From Aliiroseovarius pelagivivens (GTDB taxonomy: Bacteria; Pseudomonadota; Alphaproteobacteria; Rhodobacterales; Rhodobacteraceae): a stretch of DNA of 64,000 nucleotides. The stretch covers positions 744,001 to 808,000 of the forward strand of contig NZ_OMOI01000001.1 of NCBI RefSeq assembly GCF_900302485.1. Direction: 5' to 3'. A program made the position numbers and the translations under genes. Below, in pieces: positions 51,870 through 60,809 of the stretch (position 1 is its first letter; each line of letters starts with the position of its first letter). Below the pieces are notes generated by a model, which was given only the letters and a program-made list of their open reading frames with translations, was not told the origin of the DNA and did not search any database.

Positions 51870-54659
51870 ATGAGCTTGTACACCGACTACCTAAATGAGA
51901 TTGAAACGCGTAAGGGCGAGGGTCTGAACCCCAAGCCGATCGACGACGGCGCACTGGTGGGCGAACTGATCGAACAGATCAGGGACACCGGGAACGCCGA
52001 ACGCGAAGCATCGCTGAACTTCTTTATTTACAACACTCTGCCGGGCACCACGAGCGCTGCTGGCGTCAAGGCAGCCTTCCTGAAAGAGATCATCCTTGGC
52101 CAAGCTTCGGTCGCGGAAATCTCGGTCGAGTTTGCCTTCGAACTGCTGTCGCACATGAAGGGCGGCCCCTCGGTCAAGGTTCTGCTGGATCTGGCACTGG
52201 GTGATGACGCCGCAATCGCTGCGCAGGCTGCTGAAGTGCTGAAGACTCAGGTGTTCCTCTATGAAGCTGACACCGCGCGTCTGGATGAAGCTTACAAAGC
52301 TGGCAACGCCGTTGCCGCCGACATTTTGGAAAGCTATGCCAAGGCCGAGTTCTTCACCAAGCTTCCGGAAGTCGAAGAAGAAATCCAGGTTGTGACCTAT
52401 ATCGCCGGCGTTGGCGACATCTCGACCGACCTTCTGTCGCCGGGTGCCGAAGCACACTCGCGCGCGGACCGCGAACTGCACGGCAAGTGCATGATCACAC
52501 CTGAAGCTCAGGTCGAAATCCAAGAGCTGCAGAAACAGCATCCGGACGCACGCGTCATGCTGATCGCTGAAAAAGGCACCATGGGTGTTGGATCGAGCCG
52601 CATGTCGGGCGTGAACAACGTGGCGCTGTGGACTGGTAAGAAAGCCAGCCCCTATGTGCCCTTCATCAACATCGCCCCGGTTGTGGCTGGCACCAACGGC
52701 ATTTCGCCGATCTTCCTGACCACCGTAGGCGTGACCGGCGGGATCGGCATCGACCTGGACAACTGGGTTAAGAAGCTGGACGCCGATGGCAACGTGGTTG
52801 AAGACGAAGATGGCGAAGCCATTCTGGAAGAGGCCTATTCGGTCGCAACCGGCACCGTCCTGACCATCAATTCGAAAACCAAGACCCTGCATGACGCGAA
52901 TGGCAAAGAGCTGAAAAGCGTCGCTGCTGCGTTCACTCCGCAGAAGATGGAGTTCATGAAGGCTGGCGGCTCGTACGCTGTGGTCTTCGGCAAGAAGCTT
53001 CAGACATTTGCAGCAGAAGCGCTGGGTCAGGAACTGAAATCGGCCTATGCGCCTTCGAAAGAGATCACCGCTGAAGGCCAAGGTCTGACTGCAGTTGAAA
53101 AGATCTTCAACCGCAACGCTCTGGGCGTCACGCCTGGCGCAGTTTTGCATGCCGGATCGGACGTGCGCGTCAAAGTGAACGTGGTTGGTTCGCAGGACAC
53201 CACCGGCCCGATGACCGCTCAGGAACTGGAGGCGATGGCCGCCACCGTGATTTCGCCTTCGGTTGACGTTGGCTATCAGTCTGGCTGTCACACCGCATCC
53301 GTTTGGGACAAGAAGGCTCAGGCCAACATTCCGAAACTGATGCAGTTCATGAACGATTTCGGCCTGATCACCGCACGTGACCCGAAAGGCGTCTATCACG
53401 CGATGACCGACGTGATCCACAAGGTGCTGAACGACATCACCGTGGATGACTGGGATGTCATCATCGGCGGCGACAGCCACACCCGTATGTCCAAAGGCGT
53501 AGCCTTCGGTGCTGACTCGGGTACTGTGGCGCTGGCGCTGGCCACTGGTGAAGCGTCGATGCCGATCCCGGAATCGGTCAAGGTGACCTTCAAGGGCAAG
53601 ATGGCCGATCACCTCGACTTCCGTGACGTGGTACACGCTACGCAGGCGCAAATGCTGGACCAGCATGGCGACAACGTCTTCCAGGGCCGCGTGATTGAAG
53701 TGCATATCGGCACGCTGCTGGCTGACCAAGCCTTTACCTTCACCGACTGGACGGCCGAGATGAAGGCGAAAGCTTCGATCTGTATCTCGAACGATGACAC
53801 ACTGATCGGTTCGCTGGAGCTGGCCAAGTCGCGCATCAACATCATGATCGAAAAGGGCATGGACAACAAAGCCCAGCTGCTGCAAGGCCTGATCGACAAA
53901 GCCGATGCGCGTATCGCCGACATCAAGTCGGGTGCGAACCCAGCCCTGACCCCGGACGATACCGCCAACTACTTCGCTGAAGTCGTTGTGGATCTGGCCG
54001 CCATCGATGAACCGATGATCGCCGACCCGGACGTGAACAACGATGACGTGTCCAAGCGCTACACCCACGACACCATCCGCCCTGTGTCCTACTACGGTGG
54101 CGATAAGAAGGTGGACCTGGGCTTTGTTGGCTCGTGCATGGTTCACAAGGGCGACATGAAGATCGTGGCCCAGATGCTGAAGAACCTCGAGAAGACGATG
54201 GGCAAGGTTGAGTTCAACGCACCGCTGGTGGTGGCTGCTCCGACCTACAACATTGTCGACGAGCTGAAGGAAGAAGGCGACTGGGAGATCCTCGAGAAGT
54301 ACTCGGGCTTCGAGTTCGACGACCTGTTCCCAAAAACGCAGGCGCGTACCGAGTACGAGAACATCATGTACCTCGAACGCCCCGGTTGTAACCTTTGCAT
54401 GGGTAACCAGGAAAAGGCTGCCAAGGGTGACACGGTTCTGGCCACCTCGACCCGTCTGTTCCAAGGCCGCGTTGTAGGCGATCTGCCCGAGAAAAAAGGT
54501 GAAAGCCTGCTGGCCTCGACCCCGGTTGTTGTGCTGGCTGCCGTCCTTGGCCGCACGCCCACGCTGGAAGAATACAAAGCGGCTGTGGAAGGTATCGACC
54601 TGACCAAATTTGCTCCGCCGCTGGCTGTTCCGTCGACCACCAAGTCGGCACATTTCTAA
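51870..54659 (+). CDS. acnB: bifunctional aconitate hydratase 2 / 2-methylisocitrate dehydratase
   Basis: A 929-residue aconitase B. The HEAT-like N-terminal domain (residues 1 to about 160) is followed by the swivel domain and then the catalytic domains. Iron-sulfur ligands are seen in QSGCHTASVW and in ERPGCNLCMGNQEKA; ISPSVDVGYQS and GGDSHTRMSKGVAFGADSG are also typical. It interconverts citrate and isocitrate in the TCA cycle. The ATG at 51870 is preceded by TAGGGATCGTC; in-frame codons further upstream do not fit the family start (MSLYTDYLNEIE). A strong terminator follows. Confidence 0.95.
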   Translation: MSLYTDYLNEIETRKGEGLNPKPIDDGALVGELIEQIRDTGNAEREASLNFFIYNTLPGTTSAAGVKAAFLKEIILGQASVAEISVEFAFELLSHMKGGPSVKVLLDLALGDDAAIAAQAAEVLKTQVFLYEADTARLDEAYKAGNAVAADILESYAKAEFFTKLPEVEEEIQVVTYIAGVGDISTDLLSPGAEAHSRADRELHGKCMITPEAQVEIQELQKQHPDARVMLIAEKGTMGVGSSRMSGVNNVALWTGKKASPYVPFINIAPVVAGTNGISPIFLTTVGVTGGIGIDLDNWVKKLDADGNVVEDEDGEAILEEAYSVATGTVLTINSKTKTLHDANGKELKSVAAAFTPQKMEFMKAGGSYAVVFGKKLQTFAAEALGQELKSAYAPSKEITAEGQGLTAVEKIFNRNALGVTPGAVLHAGSDVRVKVNVVGSQDTTGPMTAQELEAMAATVISPSVDVGYQSGCHTASVWDKKAQANIPKLMQFMNDFGLITARDPKGVYHAMTDVIHKVLNDITVDDWDVIIGGDSHTRMSKGVAFGADSGTVALALATGEASMPIPESVKVTFKGKMADHLDFRDVVHATQAQMLDQHGDNVFQGRVIEVHIGTLLADQAFTFTDWTAEMKAKASICISNDDTLIGSLELAKSRINIMIEKGMDNKAQLLQGLIDKADARIADIKSGANPALTPDDTANYFAEVVVDLAAIDEPMIADPDVNNDDVSKRYTHDTIRPVSYYGGDKKVDLGFVGSCMVHKGDMKIVAQMLKNLEKTMGKVEFNAPLVVAAPTYNIVDELKEEGDWEILEKYSGFEFDDLFPKTQARTEYENIMYLERPGCNLCMGNQEKAAKGDTVLATSTRLFQGRVVGDLPEKKGESLLASTPVVVLAAVLGRTPTLEEYKAAVEGIDLTKFAPPLAVPSTTKSAHF

Positions 54660-54681
54660 AGCCGGCAACGGTGAGACACAG

Positions 54682-54711
54682 AAAGGGCGGGGAAATTCCC
54701 CGCCCTTTTTT
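54682..54711 (+). terminator. rho-independent terminator after acnB
   Basis: AAAGGGCGGGGAA ... TTCCCCGCCCTTT forms a near-perfect long stem followed by a T-run, beginning 22 bases after the acnB stop. Textbook form. Confidence 0.92.
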
Positions 54712-54792
54712 GCATTTAAGGTGCACCGGCGTTCCTACGAGACGATCTGAAACTGGTTGTATCGCTTGAACCGTCATGTGAGGCTTTAGATC

Positions 54793-55155
54793 ATGTACAC
54801 CGCAAATCTAGCCCTTCGGTTCTTATTGGAACTCGCGGCGTTGGCCGGGTTCAGCGTTCTTGCCTGGAGTTTGAGCGAAGGGTTTTGGCGCTTCATCGCG
54901 GTGGGAGTAACCGTTTTCACGATTGGTGCACTTTGGGCGACATTCGCGGTGCCAGATGACCCCAGTCGTTCGGGGAATGCACCCGTGCCGGTGCCCGGAG
55001 TGGTTCGCCTCGTTCTGGAGTGGGCGGTGCTTTTCGGCGGTGCATGGGCGTTCTATGCGATTGGGTACTCTTGGCCGGGGTTCTGGCTCGCTACGCTTAC
55101 TGTGGTCCACTATCTACTTTGGACAAGTCGCATTGCTTGGCTTTTGCAGAACTAG
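54793..55155 (+). CDS. YrdB-family (DUF2568) membrane protein
   Basis: A 120-residue protein with four predicted helices. The family pattern is clear: ALRFLLELAALAGF, ALWATFAVPDDPSRSG, APVPVPGVVRLVLEW, and a C-terminal RIAWLL. The function of the family is not known. It stands alone between the acnB terminator and a second, shared terminator. Confidence 0.82.
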   Translation: MYTANLALRFLLELAALAGFSVLAWSLSEGFWRFIAVGVTVFTIGALWATFAVPDDPSRSGNAPVPVPGVVRLVLEWAVLFGGAWAFYAIGYSWPGFWLATLTVVHYLLWTSRIAWLLQN

Positions 55156-55207
55156 GCTGGGTTTGGCGCTCTGCGGACTGTCACTTGCATCAATCCCCAA
55201 AACACAA

Positions 55208-55231
55208 CAGGGCGGAGATTTCCCCGCCCTG
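55208..55231. terminator. bidirectional terminator between yrdB-like and glutamine-synthetase-like genes
   Basis: CAGGGCGG (55208-55215) pairs with CCGCCCTG (55224-55231) across AGATTTCC. It lies between convergent genes, 53 bases after one stop and 28 before the other. The T-rich tail is weak on both sides. Confidence 0.65.
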
Positions 55232-55258
55232 CGTCGTTTCCTGAATTTCGTTTATGGA

Positions 55259-56635
55259 TCAAGCGTTCAGCAGCAAATGCTGACGCTCCCACGGCGAGAT
55301 CTCGCGCTGGTATTCTTCATTCTCGGCCCATTTGATGTCGGAATAGAGCTTGCAGAACTCTTCTCCCAAAACTGCGCGCATGTCTTTGGCCTCGTCAAAC
55401 AGCTCCAGCGCGGCACGCAGAGAGGCGGGTAGCGGCTCTTCCACTTCCCAGACCTCTTTCACGGCTTCCGTGCGGGGCTCGACCTTGTTGATCATGCCCA
55501 GATAGCCACAGGCCAACGAGGCTGCGATCGCGATGTAGGGATTGGCATCCATGCCGATCACCCGGTTTTCCAAACGGCGGGCGGCGGGACTGGAATGGGG
55601 GACGCGTAGGCCGGTGGTCCGGTTGTCGCTTGCCCATTCAAGGTTTGCCGGGGCCGATTGCCCGTCGACCGTGATCCGGCGGAACGAATTCACGTATGGC
55701 GCCAAAAGCGGGATTACATCCATGATGTACTTCTGCGATCCGCCGATGAACCACCTGAATAGGTCCGACGCCGAGCCATCTTCGTTCGAGAAGATGTTCT
55801 TGCTGCCATCAATCTCGACAATGCTTTGATGCACATGCATAGCGCTGCCGGGTTCATCCCGGATCGGCTTGGCCATGAACGTGGCAAAAACACCGTTCTT
55901 CAAAGCGGCTTCGCGAATCGTGCGTTTGAACAAGAAGACCTGATCGGCCAGATTTACCGGATCACCGTGGTTCAGGTTGATCTCAATCTGACCAGCGCCG
56001 CCTTCTTGAATGACGGTGTCGATCTCAAGCCCCTGCGCCTCGGCAAAGTCATAGATCGTGTCGATGACGGGCCCGTACTCATCCACGGCAGACATCGAAT
56101 ACACCTGACGGCTGGCGCCTTTGCGCCCTGTACGCCCGATGGGCGGCTCGATCGGTTCGTTCGGATCATGGTTGGGCTTGGTCAGGTAAAACTCAAGCTC
56201 TGGCGCAATGACGGGCTTCCACCCTTTCGCCGTGTATAGATCGACGATTCGCTTCAGAAGGCCGCGCGGCGCGATCGCCAGGGCTGAACCGTCACGGTTA
56301 TACATGTCACAAATGACCTGCAGGGTTACATCCTCGGACCAAGGCACAGCACAGGCCGTGGACATGTCGGCACGCAGCACGACATCCCGTTCGACCCATT
56401 GGTTTTCGATATCCATATCGACATATTCGCCAGAAATCGTCTGATAGAAGAGCGATATGGGCAGGGCCAGATCTGTTGCAGGATCAAACTTCGCGGCAGG
56501 CATTGCCTTCCCGCGCGAGGTTCCGACAATGTCGGGGATGATGCACTCCACCTCTTCGATACGACCCCCATTTGCATAGGCGACAAAATCAGCGGACAAG
56601 TTCTTGGCCCAATCCAAGGGGCGCTTTGGTGACAT
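55259..56635 (-). CDS. glutamine synthetase family protein (gamma-glutamylpolyamine synthetase-like)
   Basis: A 458-residue protein of the glutamine synthetase fold. The catalytic core shows KPVIAPELEFYLTKPNHD, IQEGGAGQIEINLNHGD, GSAMHVHQSIVEIDG and NRTTGLRVPHSSPAARRLENR. It lacks the adenylylation Tyr region of GlnA-I and is closest by eye to PuuA-type enzymes that join glutamate to putrescine or another amine. The ATG at 56635 follows AGGAGGTTTTG. It is divergent from an amino-acid/amine-type ABC transporter, which may supply its substrate. Confidence 0.87.
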   Translation of the reverse strand: MSPKRPLDWAKNLSADFVAYANGGRIEEVECIIPDIVGTSRGKAMPAAKFDPATDLALPISLFYQTISGEYVDMDIENQWVERDVVLRADMSTACAVPWSEDVTLQVICDMYNRDGSALAIAPRGLLKRIVDLYTAKGWKPVIAPELEFYLTKPNHDPNEPIEPPIGRTGRKGASRQVYSMSAVDEYGPVIDTIYDFAEAQGLEIDTVIQEGGAGQIEINLNHGDPVNLADQVFLFKRTIREAALKNGVFATFMAKPIRDEPGSAMHVHQSIVEIDGSKNIFSNEDGSASDLFRWFIGGSQKYIMDVIPLLAPYVNSFRRITVDGQSAPANLEWASDNRTTGLRVPHSSPAARRLENRVIGMDANPYIAIAASLACGYLGMINKVEPRTEAVKEVWEVEEPLPASLRAALELFDEAKDMRAVLGEEFCKLYSDIKWAENEEYQREISPWERQHLLLNA

Positions 56636-56695
56636 CAAAACCTCCTTCAGCGACGGGTGTCATCCGACGCCGGTTTTCATAAAAAGAGTTGGTGC

Positions 56696-56797
56696 TGGAT
56701 ATTTGATCAAATTATGAGGAAGGTCAATGGCCGTTTCTGACAGCGCTTTTCGCTCGAACATGCGAAAGCTTCGCGCTAGGCTCCGATAAAATATCCA
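56696..56797. promoter_or_regulatory. divergent promoter region with paired inverted 9-mers
   Basis: TGGATATTT at 56696-56704 and its exact reverse complement AAATATCCA at 56789-56797 lie near the two ends of the 181-base divergent gap. TTGATCAA is next to the first, and a GCGAA-AGC-TTCGC hairpin (56762-56774) lies between. Candidate operators for co-regulation of the ligase and the transporter; no regulator gene is adjacent. Confidence 0.42.
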
Positions 56798-56816
56798 ATC
56801 TGGGGAGATTTGAGAC

Positions 56817-57632
56817 ATGAAGACATTGATGACCATCCTCTGCGCGTCTCTGGCAGGCAGCGCGGCTTTTGCAGCGGATCATTGTGCGGCGGGCAAAACG
56901 TTGACCGACGGCGTTCTGACCATCGCGACCGGCAATCCCGCTTATTATCCGTGGGTCATGGATGATGCCCCCGAAAGCAAACAAGGGTTCGAGGCCGCTG
57001 TGGCCTATGCAGTCGCAAACGAAATGGGCTTTGCTGACGATGCCGTCACTTGGGTGCGCACTTCGTTCGACGAGGCGATCCAGCCCGGCGCCAAAAGCTT
57101 TGATTTCAACCTTCAGCAGTATTCGATCACGCCCGAGCGGGAAGAAACCATTGATTTCTCGCTGCCCTACTACAGTTCGGCCATGGCCGTTCTGACCACC
57201 CAGTCGGTGGCCGACAAGGTTGGTGAACCGACCATGGAGGCCCTGAAGGGGCTTCTTTGGGGGGCAGGGGCTTCGCATACCGGCGCAACCATGGTCGGCC
57301 AGGTGATTGCACCCGAGAAGGACGTGTTGCTTTACAACGACAACACCGACGTGACGGCTGCACTGCAAGCCAACCAGATCGACGCGGCGCTGTTTGACCT
57401 GCCGACCGCGCTGTATCTTTCGGCTGTCGTGGTTGAGAACGGTGCACTTCTGGGACAGTTCCCGGCCGAGCGCTCGGAAAACCCGGATCAGTTTGGCATG
57501 TTGATGGCAGATGGAAGCGCCCTGAAGCCTTGCGTGGATGAGGCCATCCAAGCCCTGACTGCATCAGGCAAGCTGGCCGAAATCGAGGCCGAATGGCTGC
57601 AAGGTGCCACCGGCGTTCCGGTCATCCAATAA
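56817..57632 (+). CDS. amino-acid/amine ABC transporter solute-binding protein
   Basis: A 271-residue periplasmic binding protein of family 3. The signal peptide ends near residue 20 (SAAFA, then ADHCAAGKTL). Typical segments are LTIATGNPAYYPWVMDD, FDFNLQQYSITPEREETIDFSLPYY, and a late DQFGMLMADGS. GGGGAGATTTGAGAC precedes the start. A Cys pair (DHC near the mature N terminus and KPC near the C terminus) could form a disulfide. The ligand may be an amine handled by the divergent ligase. Confidence 0.86.
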   Translation: MKTLMTILCASLAGSAAFAADHCAAGKTLTDGVLTIATGNPAYYPWVMDDAPESKQGFEAAVAYAVANEMGFADDAVTWVRTSFDEAIQPGAKSFDFNLQQYSITPEREETIDFSLPYYSSAMAVLTTQSVADKVGEPTMEALKGLLWGAGASHTGATMVGQVIAPEKDVLLYNDNTDVTAALQANQIDAALFDLPTALYLSAVVVENGALLGQFPAERSENPDQFGMLMADGSALKPCVDEAIQALTASGKLAEIEAEWLQGATGVPVIQ

Positions 57633-57648
57633 GGCAGACACGCACAGA

Positions 57649-58488
57649 ATGACAAAGGCAGACGAAAACCCGGCCATGCCGGGGCGGCGCGCGCAGTATG
57701 AAGCTGCGTTGCGCCGCCGCTCTATGTGGGTCGCGGGCATCTCGACCAGTTTGGTCTTTCTGGCCATTCTGGTGCTGGTGCCGTTGGCGCCCGGCTGGGA
57801 AGCGGTCAAGAAAAGCTTCTTCAACTGGGGCGTCTTTTCAAAGACCTTTCCGGGGCTGTTGGACGCCTTCCTGCTGGACATCGCGATCTTTGCATGGTGC
57901 GCGCCGCTAATTGCGCTTCTGGGTCTGTTTGTGGCGATCTGTCGTGACATCCAGAAACCTGCGCTTTACCCGCTGCGCCTGTTCGCGACGGTCTATACCG
58001 ACGTGTTTCGCGGGTTGCCGGTCATTCTGGTCATCTATCTTGTGGGCTTCGGCATTCCCGGTCTGGGCCTGCCGCGCCCTTGGAATTCGCCTTATATCTG
58101 GGGCTCTCTGGCGCTGATCCTCGTCTATGCCGCCTATGTGGCCGAGGTCATTCGCTCGGGCATCGGATCCATCCACAAAAGCCAAAGCTCGGCGGCGTTG
58201 TCGTTGGGGCTCTCGAACGCCGACACAATGCGCTATGTGATCCTGCCGCAGGCCCTGCGCAATGTGCTGCCCGCCAATATGAACCTTGTGGTCGCCTTGC
58301 AAAAAGACGTGGCTCTTCTGTCTTTCGTTGGTCCGGTTGAGATCTTCCGGCAGGCGGGCGTTTATAAGTCGCTCTATGCAAATTTCACGCCCTATGTGGG
58401 GGCGGCGCTCATCTTCTTGGCGATTACCATCCCGATGACACGGTTTGCCGATTACCTTATGAACAAACGCCGTAAGCAGGAGCAGTAA
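57649..58488 (+). CDS. amino-acid/amine ABC transporter permease
   Basis: A 279-residue permease of the polar amino-acid type (HisM/GlnP-like), with about five helices. Family features are [39 protein letters not shown] and [20 protein letters not shown], the EAA-like loop. Inner membrane. The ATG at 57649 starts 16 bases after the receptor stop; only a distant AAGG lies ahead. A single permease suggests a homodimeric channel. Confidence 0.88.
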   Translation: MTKADENPAMPGRRAQYEAALRRRSMWVAGISTSLVFLAILVLVPLAPGWEAVKKSFFNWGVFSKTFPGLLDAFLLDIAIFAWCAPLIALLGLFVAICRDIQKPALYPLRLFATVYTDVFRGLPVILVIYLVGFGIPGLGLPRPWNSPYIWGSLALILVYAAYVAEVIRSGIGSIHKSQSSAALSLGLSNADTMRYVILPQALRNVLPANMNLVVALQKDVALLSFVGPVEIFRQAGVYKSLYANFTPYVGAALIFLAITIPMTRFADYLMNKRRKQEQ

Positions 58489-58492
58489 GCCC

Positions 58493-59215
58493 ATGCTGTC
58501 GTTGAAAAATATCCAAAAAACCTTTGGCAATAATCACGTGTTGCGCGGGATCGATCTTGAGGTCGCAAAGGGCGAGATGATCTGCTTGATCGGGGCATCG
58601 GGTTCAGGCAAGTCAACGCTTTTGCGAGCGGTGAACCTGCTTGATCCCGTCGATGATGGCGAGATCTGGTTTGACGGTGTGGACATCGCCGAACCGGGGC
58701 TGGACCCTCAGCCGATCCGGCAGCGTATCGGGCTGGTCTTCCAGTCCTACAACCTGTTCCCGCATATGTCGGCGGCTGAAAATGTGATGCTTGCCCCGCG
58801 CCGGGTTAAAGGGCTGTCCCGTGCTGCGCAGCGGGGCCGGGTCGAGGAACTCTTCGAGCGTTTCGGTCTTGGTCAGCGTATCGACCACTACCCCGACCAG
58901 CTGTCAGGTGGCCAGCAACAGCGCGTGGCGATCATCCGTGCGTTGGCGATGCAACCCGACATCCTGCTGTTTGACGAGATTACATCCGCCCTAGATCCCG
59001 AACTGGTGGCCGAGGTGTTGGACGTGCTGCGCAGCCTGAGGGCCGAAGGCATGACCATGATCCTTGCCACGCATGAAATGGGTTTCGCGCGCGAGCTGGC
59101 GGACAAGGTCTGTTTCTTGGAAAGCGGGCGCATTCTGGAAGAAGGCACGCCTGCTCAGATCTTCGACGCCCCACGCGAGGACCGCACGCGGCAGTTTCTG
59201 TCTCAGGTGCTGTAG
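58493..59215 (+). CDS. amino-acid/amine ABC transporter ATP-binding protein
   Basis: A 240-residue GlnQ-type ATPase. Walker A is GASGSGKST, the signature is [15 protein letters not shown], Walker B is [12 protein letters not shown], and the switch His is in [12 protein letters not shown]. It follows the permease by 4 bases and completes the three-gene transporter. Confidence 0.93.
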   Translation: MLSLKNIQKTFGNNHVLRGIDLEVAKGEMICLIGASGSGKSTLLRAVNLLDPVDDGEIWFDGVDIAEPGLDPQPIRQRIGLVFQSYNLFPHMSAAENVMLAPRRVKGLSRAAQRGRVEELFERFGLGQRIDHYPDQLSGGQQQRVAIIRALAMQPDILLFDEITSALDPELVAEVLDVLRSLRAEGMTMILATHEMGFARELADKVCFLESGRILEEGTPAQIFDAPREDRTRQFLSQVL

Positions 59216-59255
59216 GACGGTGGCAACGAGATCGGGTTGCTTCACAACCACGAGC

Positions 59256-59399
59256 TCAACGCCAGAAGGCTGCCCACTCGGTTAGATCAAGGAATTTCTT
59301 GGCGAGGAACAAAAGGTTCTCGGCATCCCATACAAACACATCCAGCCCGACCAAAAGCAGGATCATAGCGCCCAGAATAATGGCCAGCTGATTTGTCAC
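59256..59399 (-). CDS. 47-residue membrane protein downstream of gap
   Basis: A short gene starting with GTG at 59399, with AGGAGCTTCTTC in front. It encodes one hydrophobic helix (LAIILGAMILLLVGLDVFVW) followed by an amphipathic, aromatic tail (ENLLFLAKKF, then TEWAAFWR). The tidy ribosome site, single-helix design and position downstream of gap on the same strand indicate a real gene. I recall similar short proteins beside gap in Rhodobacteraceae, but no function is known to me. Confidence 0.72.
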   Translation of the reverse strand: MTNQLAIILGAMILLLVGLDVFVWDAENLLFLAKKFLDLTEWAAFWR

Positions 59400-59474
59400 G
59401 AAGAAGCTCCTGCCTGTTTTCAGCGATTATGCAAGCCGCACCGGTGGGGGCAAGGTAAAACAGGCTGGTTAAAG

Positions 59475-59509
59475 AAAACCCCCAAAGGCCGGGCCTTCGG
59501 GGGTTTTTT
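59475..59509. terminator. terminator after gap
   Basis: AAAACCCCCAAAGG and CCTTCGGGGGTTTT form a long stem around CCGGG, flanked by T-runs on both strands. It lies 21 bases beyond the gap stop, between gap and the 47-residue gene. Confidence 0.85.
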
Positions 59510-59529
59510 GACGTCTTATTGCTGATGGA

Positions 59530-60528
59530 CTACAGCGTGGCCATCTTTACGGCCAGATCGCCCATGCGGGTCGAGAAGCCCCATTCGTTGTCATACCACG
59601 CCAGAACGCGCACCAGACGGCCGCCGATGACCTTGGTTTGGTCAGCTGCGAAGATCGAGCTTTCTTCGGTGTGGTTAAAGTCGGTCGAGACCAGCTTTTC
59701 TTCCGTATAGCCCAGAACGCCTTTCATGGCGCCTTGCGAGGCTTCCTTCATCGCGGCGTTCACGTCCGCCACGGTCACATCCTTTTCAAGCACAACCGTC
59801 AGGTCCACAGCCGAAACATTCGGGGTCGGCACGCGTACGGCGGATCCGTCGAGCTTGCCTTTCAGGGCGGGCAGAACCTCGCCCAAAGCTTTGGCAGCAC
59901 CGGTCGAGGTCGGGATCATCGACATCGCAGCGGCGCGAGCGCGGTACAGATCCTTGTGGCGACGGTCCAGCGTCGGCTGGTCGCCGGTATAAGCGTGGAT
60001 CGTGGTCATGATGCCGCTTTCAATGCCGAAAGCGTTCAGCAGAACCTTGGCAACCGGAGCCAGACAGTTGGTGGTGCACGAACCGTTCGACACCATCACG
60101 TCGTCGGCGGTCAGCATCTCTTCGTTCACGCCACAGACAATGGTCTTGTCCACGTTGGTACCGGGGGCCGACAGCAGAACTTTTTTCGCGCCACGCTCGA
60201 GGTGCGGTTTGGCCTTGATGCCGTCGTTGAAGTTACCGGTGCATTCCAGAACAACATCACAGCCATCCCAGTCCAGTTCGTTCATGTCATAGGTCGACAT
60301 CATCTGCATCGGGCCTTGGCCAATATCCATGGTCCCATCACCCAGAACGACGTCGTTCGGGAAGCGCCCATGCACACTGTCGTATTTCAGAAGATGCGCT
60401 GCGGTTTCCAAGGGGCCGGTCGCGTTGACCTTCACAACCTGAATGTCTTCGCGTCCCGAAGCAGCGATCTGCGACAAGGTGCAGCGGCCGATACGACCAA
60501 ATCCGTTGATACCGACTTTGACGGTCAT
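59530..60528 (-). CDS. gap: glyceraldehyde-3-phosphate dehydrogenase, type I
   Basis: A 332-residue GAPDH. Cofactor loop VGINGFGRIGR, catalytic Cys151 in SNGSCTTNCLAPV, and His178 in TTIHAYTGDQ. The segment after the second strand reads VKVNATGPLETAAHLLKYDS: the NDL usual in NAD-specific enzymes, whose Asp binds the adenosine ribose, is replaced by NAT. NADP use is therefore possible. It acts in glycolysis or, if NADP-linked, in gluconeogenic direction. Followed by a strong terminator. Confidence 0.95.
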   Translation of the reverse strand: MTVKVGINGFGRIGRCTLSQIAASGREDIQVVKVNATGPLETAAHLLKYDSVHGRFPNDVVLGDGTMDIGQGPMQMMSTYDMNELDWDGCDVVLECTGNFNDGIKAKPHLERGAKKVLLSAPGTNVDKTIVCGVNEEMLTADDVMVSNGSCTTNCLAPVAKVLLNAFGIESGIMTTIHAYTGDQPTLDRRHKDLYRARAAAMSMIPTSTGAAKALGEVLPALKGKLDGSAVRVPTPNVSAVDLTVVLEKDVTVADVNAAMKEASQGAMKGVLGYTEEKLVSTDFNHTEESSIFAADQTKVIGGRLVRVLAWYDNEWGFSTRMGDLAVKMATL

Positions 60529-60809
60529 GGGTGTTTTCCTCTTTCACAAGGCGGCAATCGCTGGCCGCGAGAGTTGTTCAGACTTGCACGCGGTATATCG
60601 CTGACGGCGTGGCCACCCAACCCAGAAAACACCTTCCGTAGCAGCATGATAGCGAAAACATCAATCATCCAGCGCAGGGGTGTGTGTAAGTTAGCGCAAA
60701 CCTTCACGGGGCTGAATTATTCCAAGGGTCGGGCCGTCCTGCCCTTGCCCTTCAGGGTGGTTTCGCTAGATTCGCCTCAGATGAGTACAATGACAGTGAA
60801 GGCGGTACG

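Noticed and set aside
51891..54668. A 925-codon open frame on the minus strand, antisense to acnB.
   Set aside because: It mirrors acnB codons, is rich in His, Arg and Val, shows no protein family pattern and lacks a ribosome site. Long antisense frames are expected in strongly biased, GC-rich genes.
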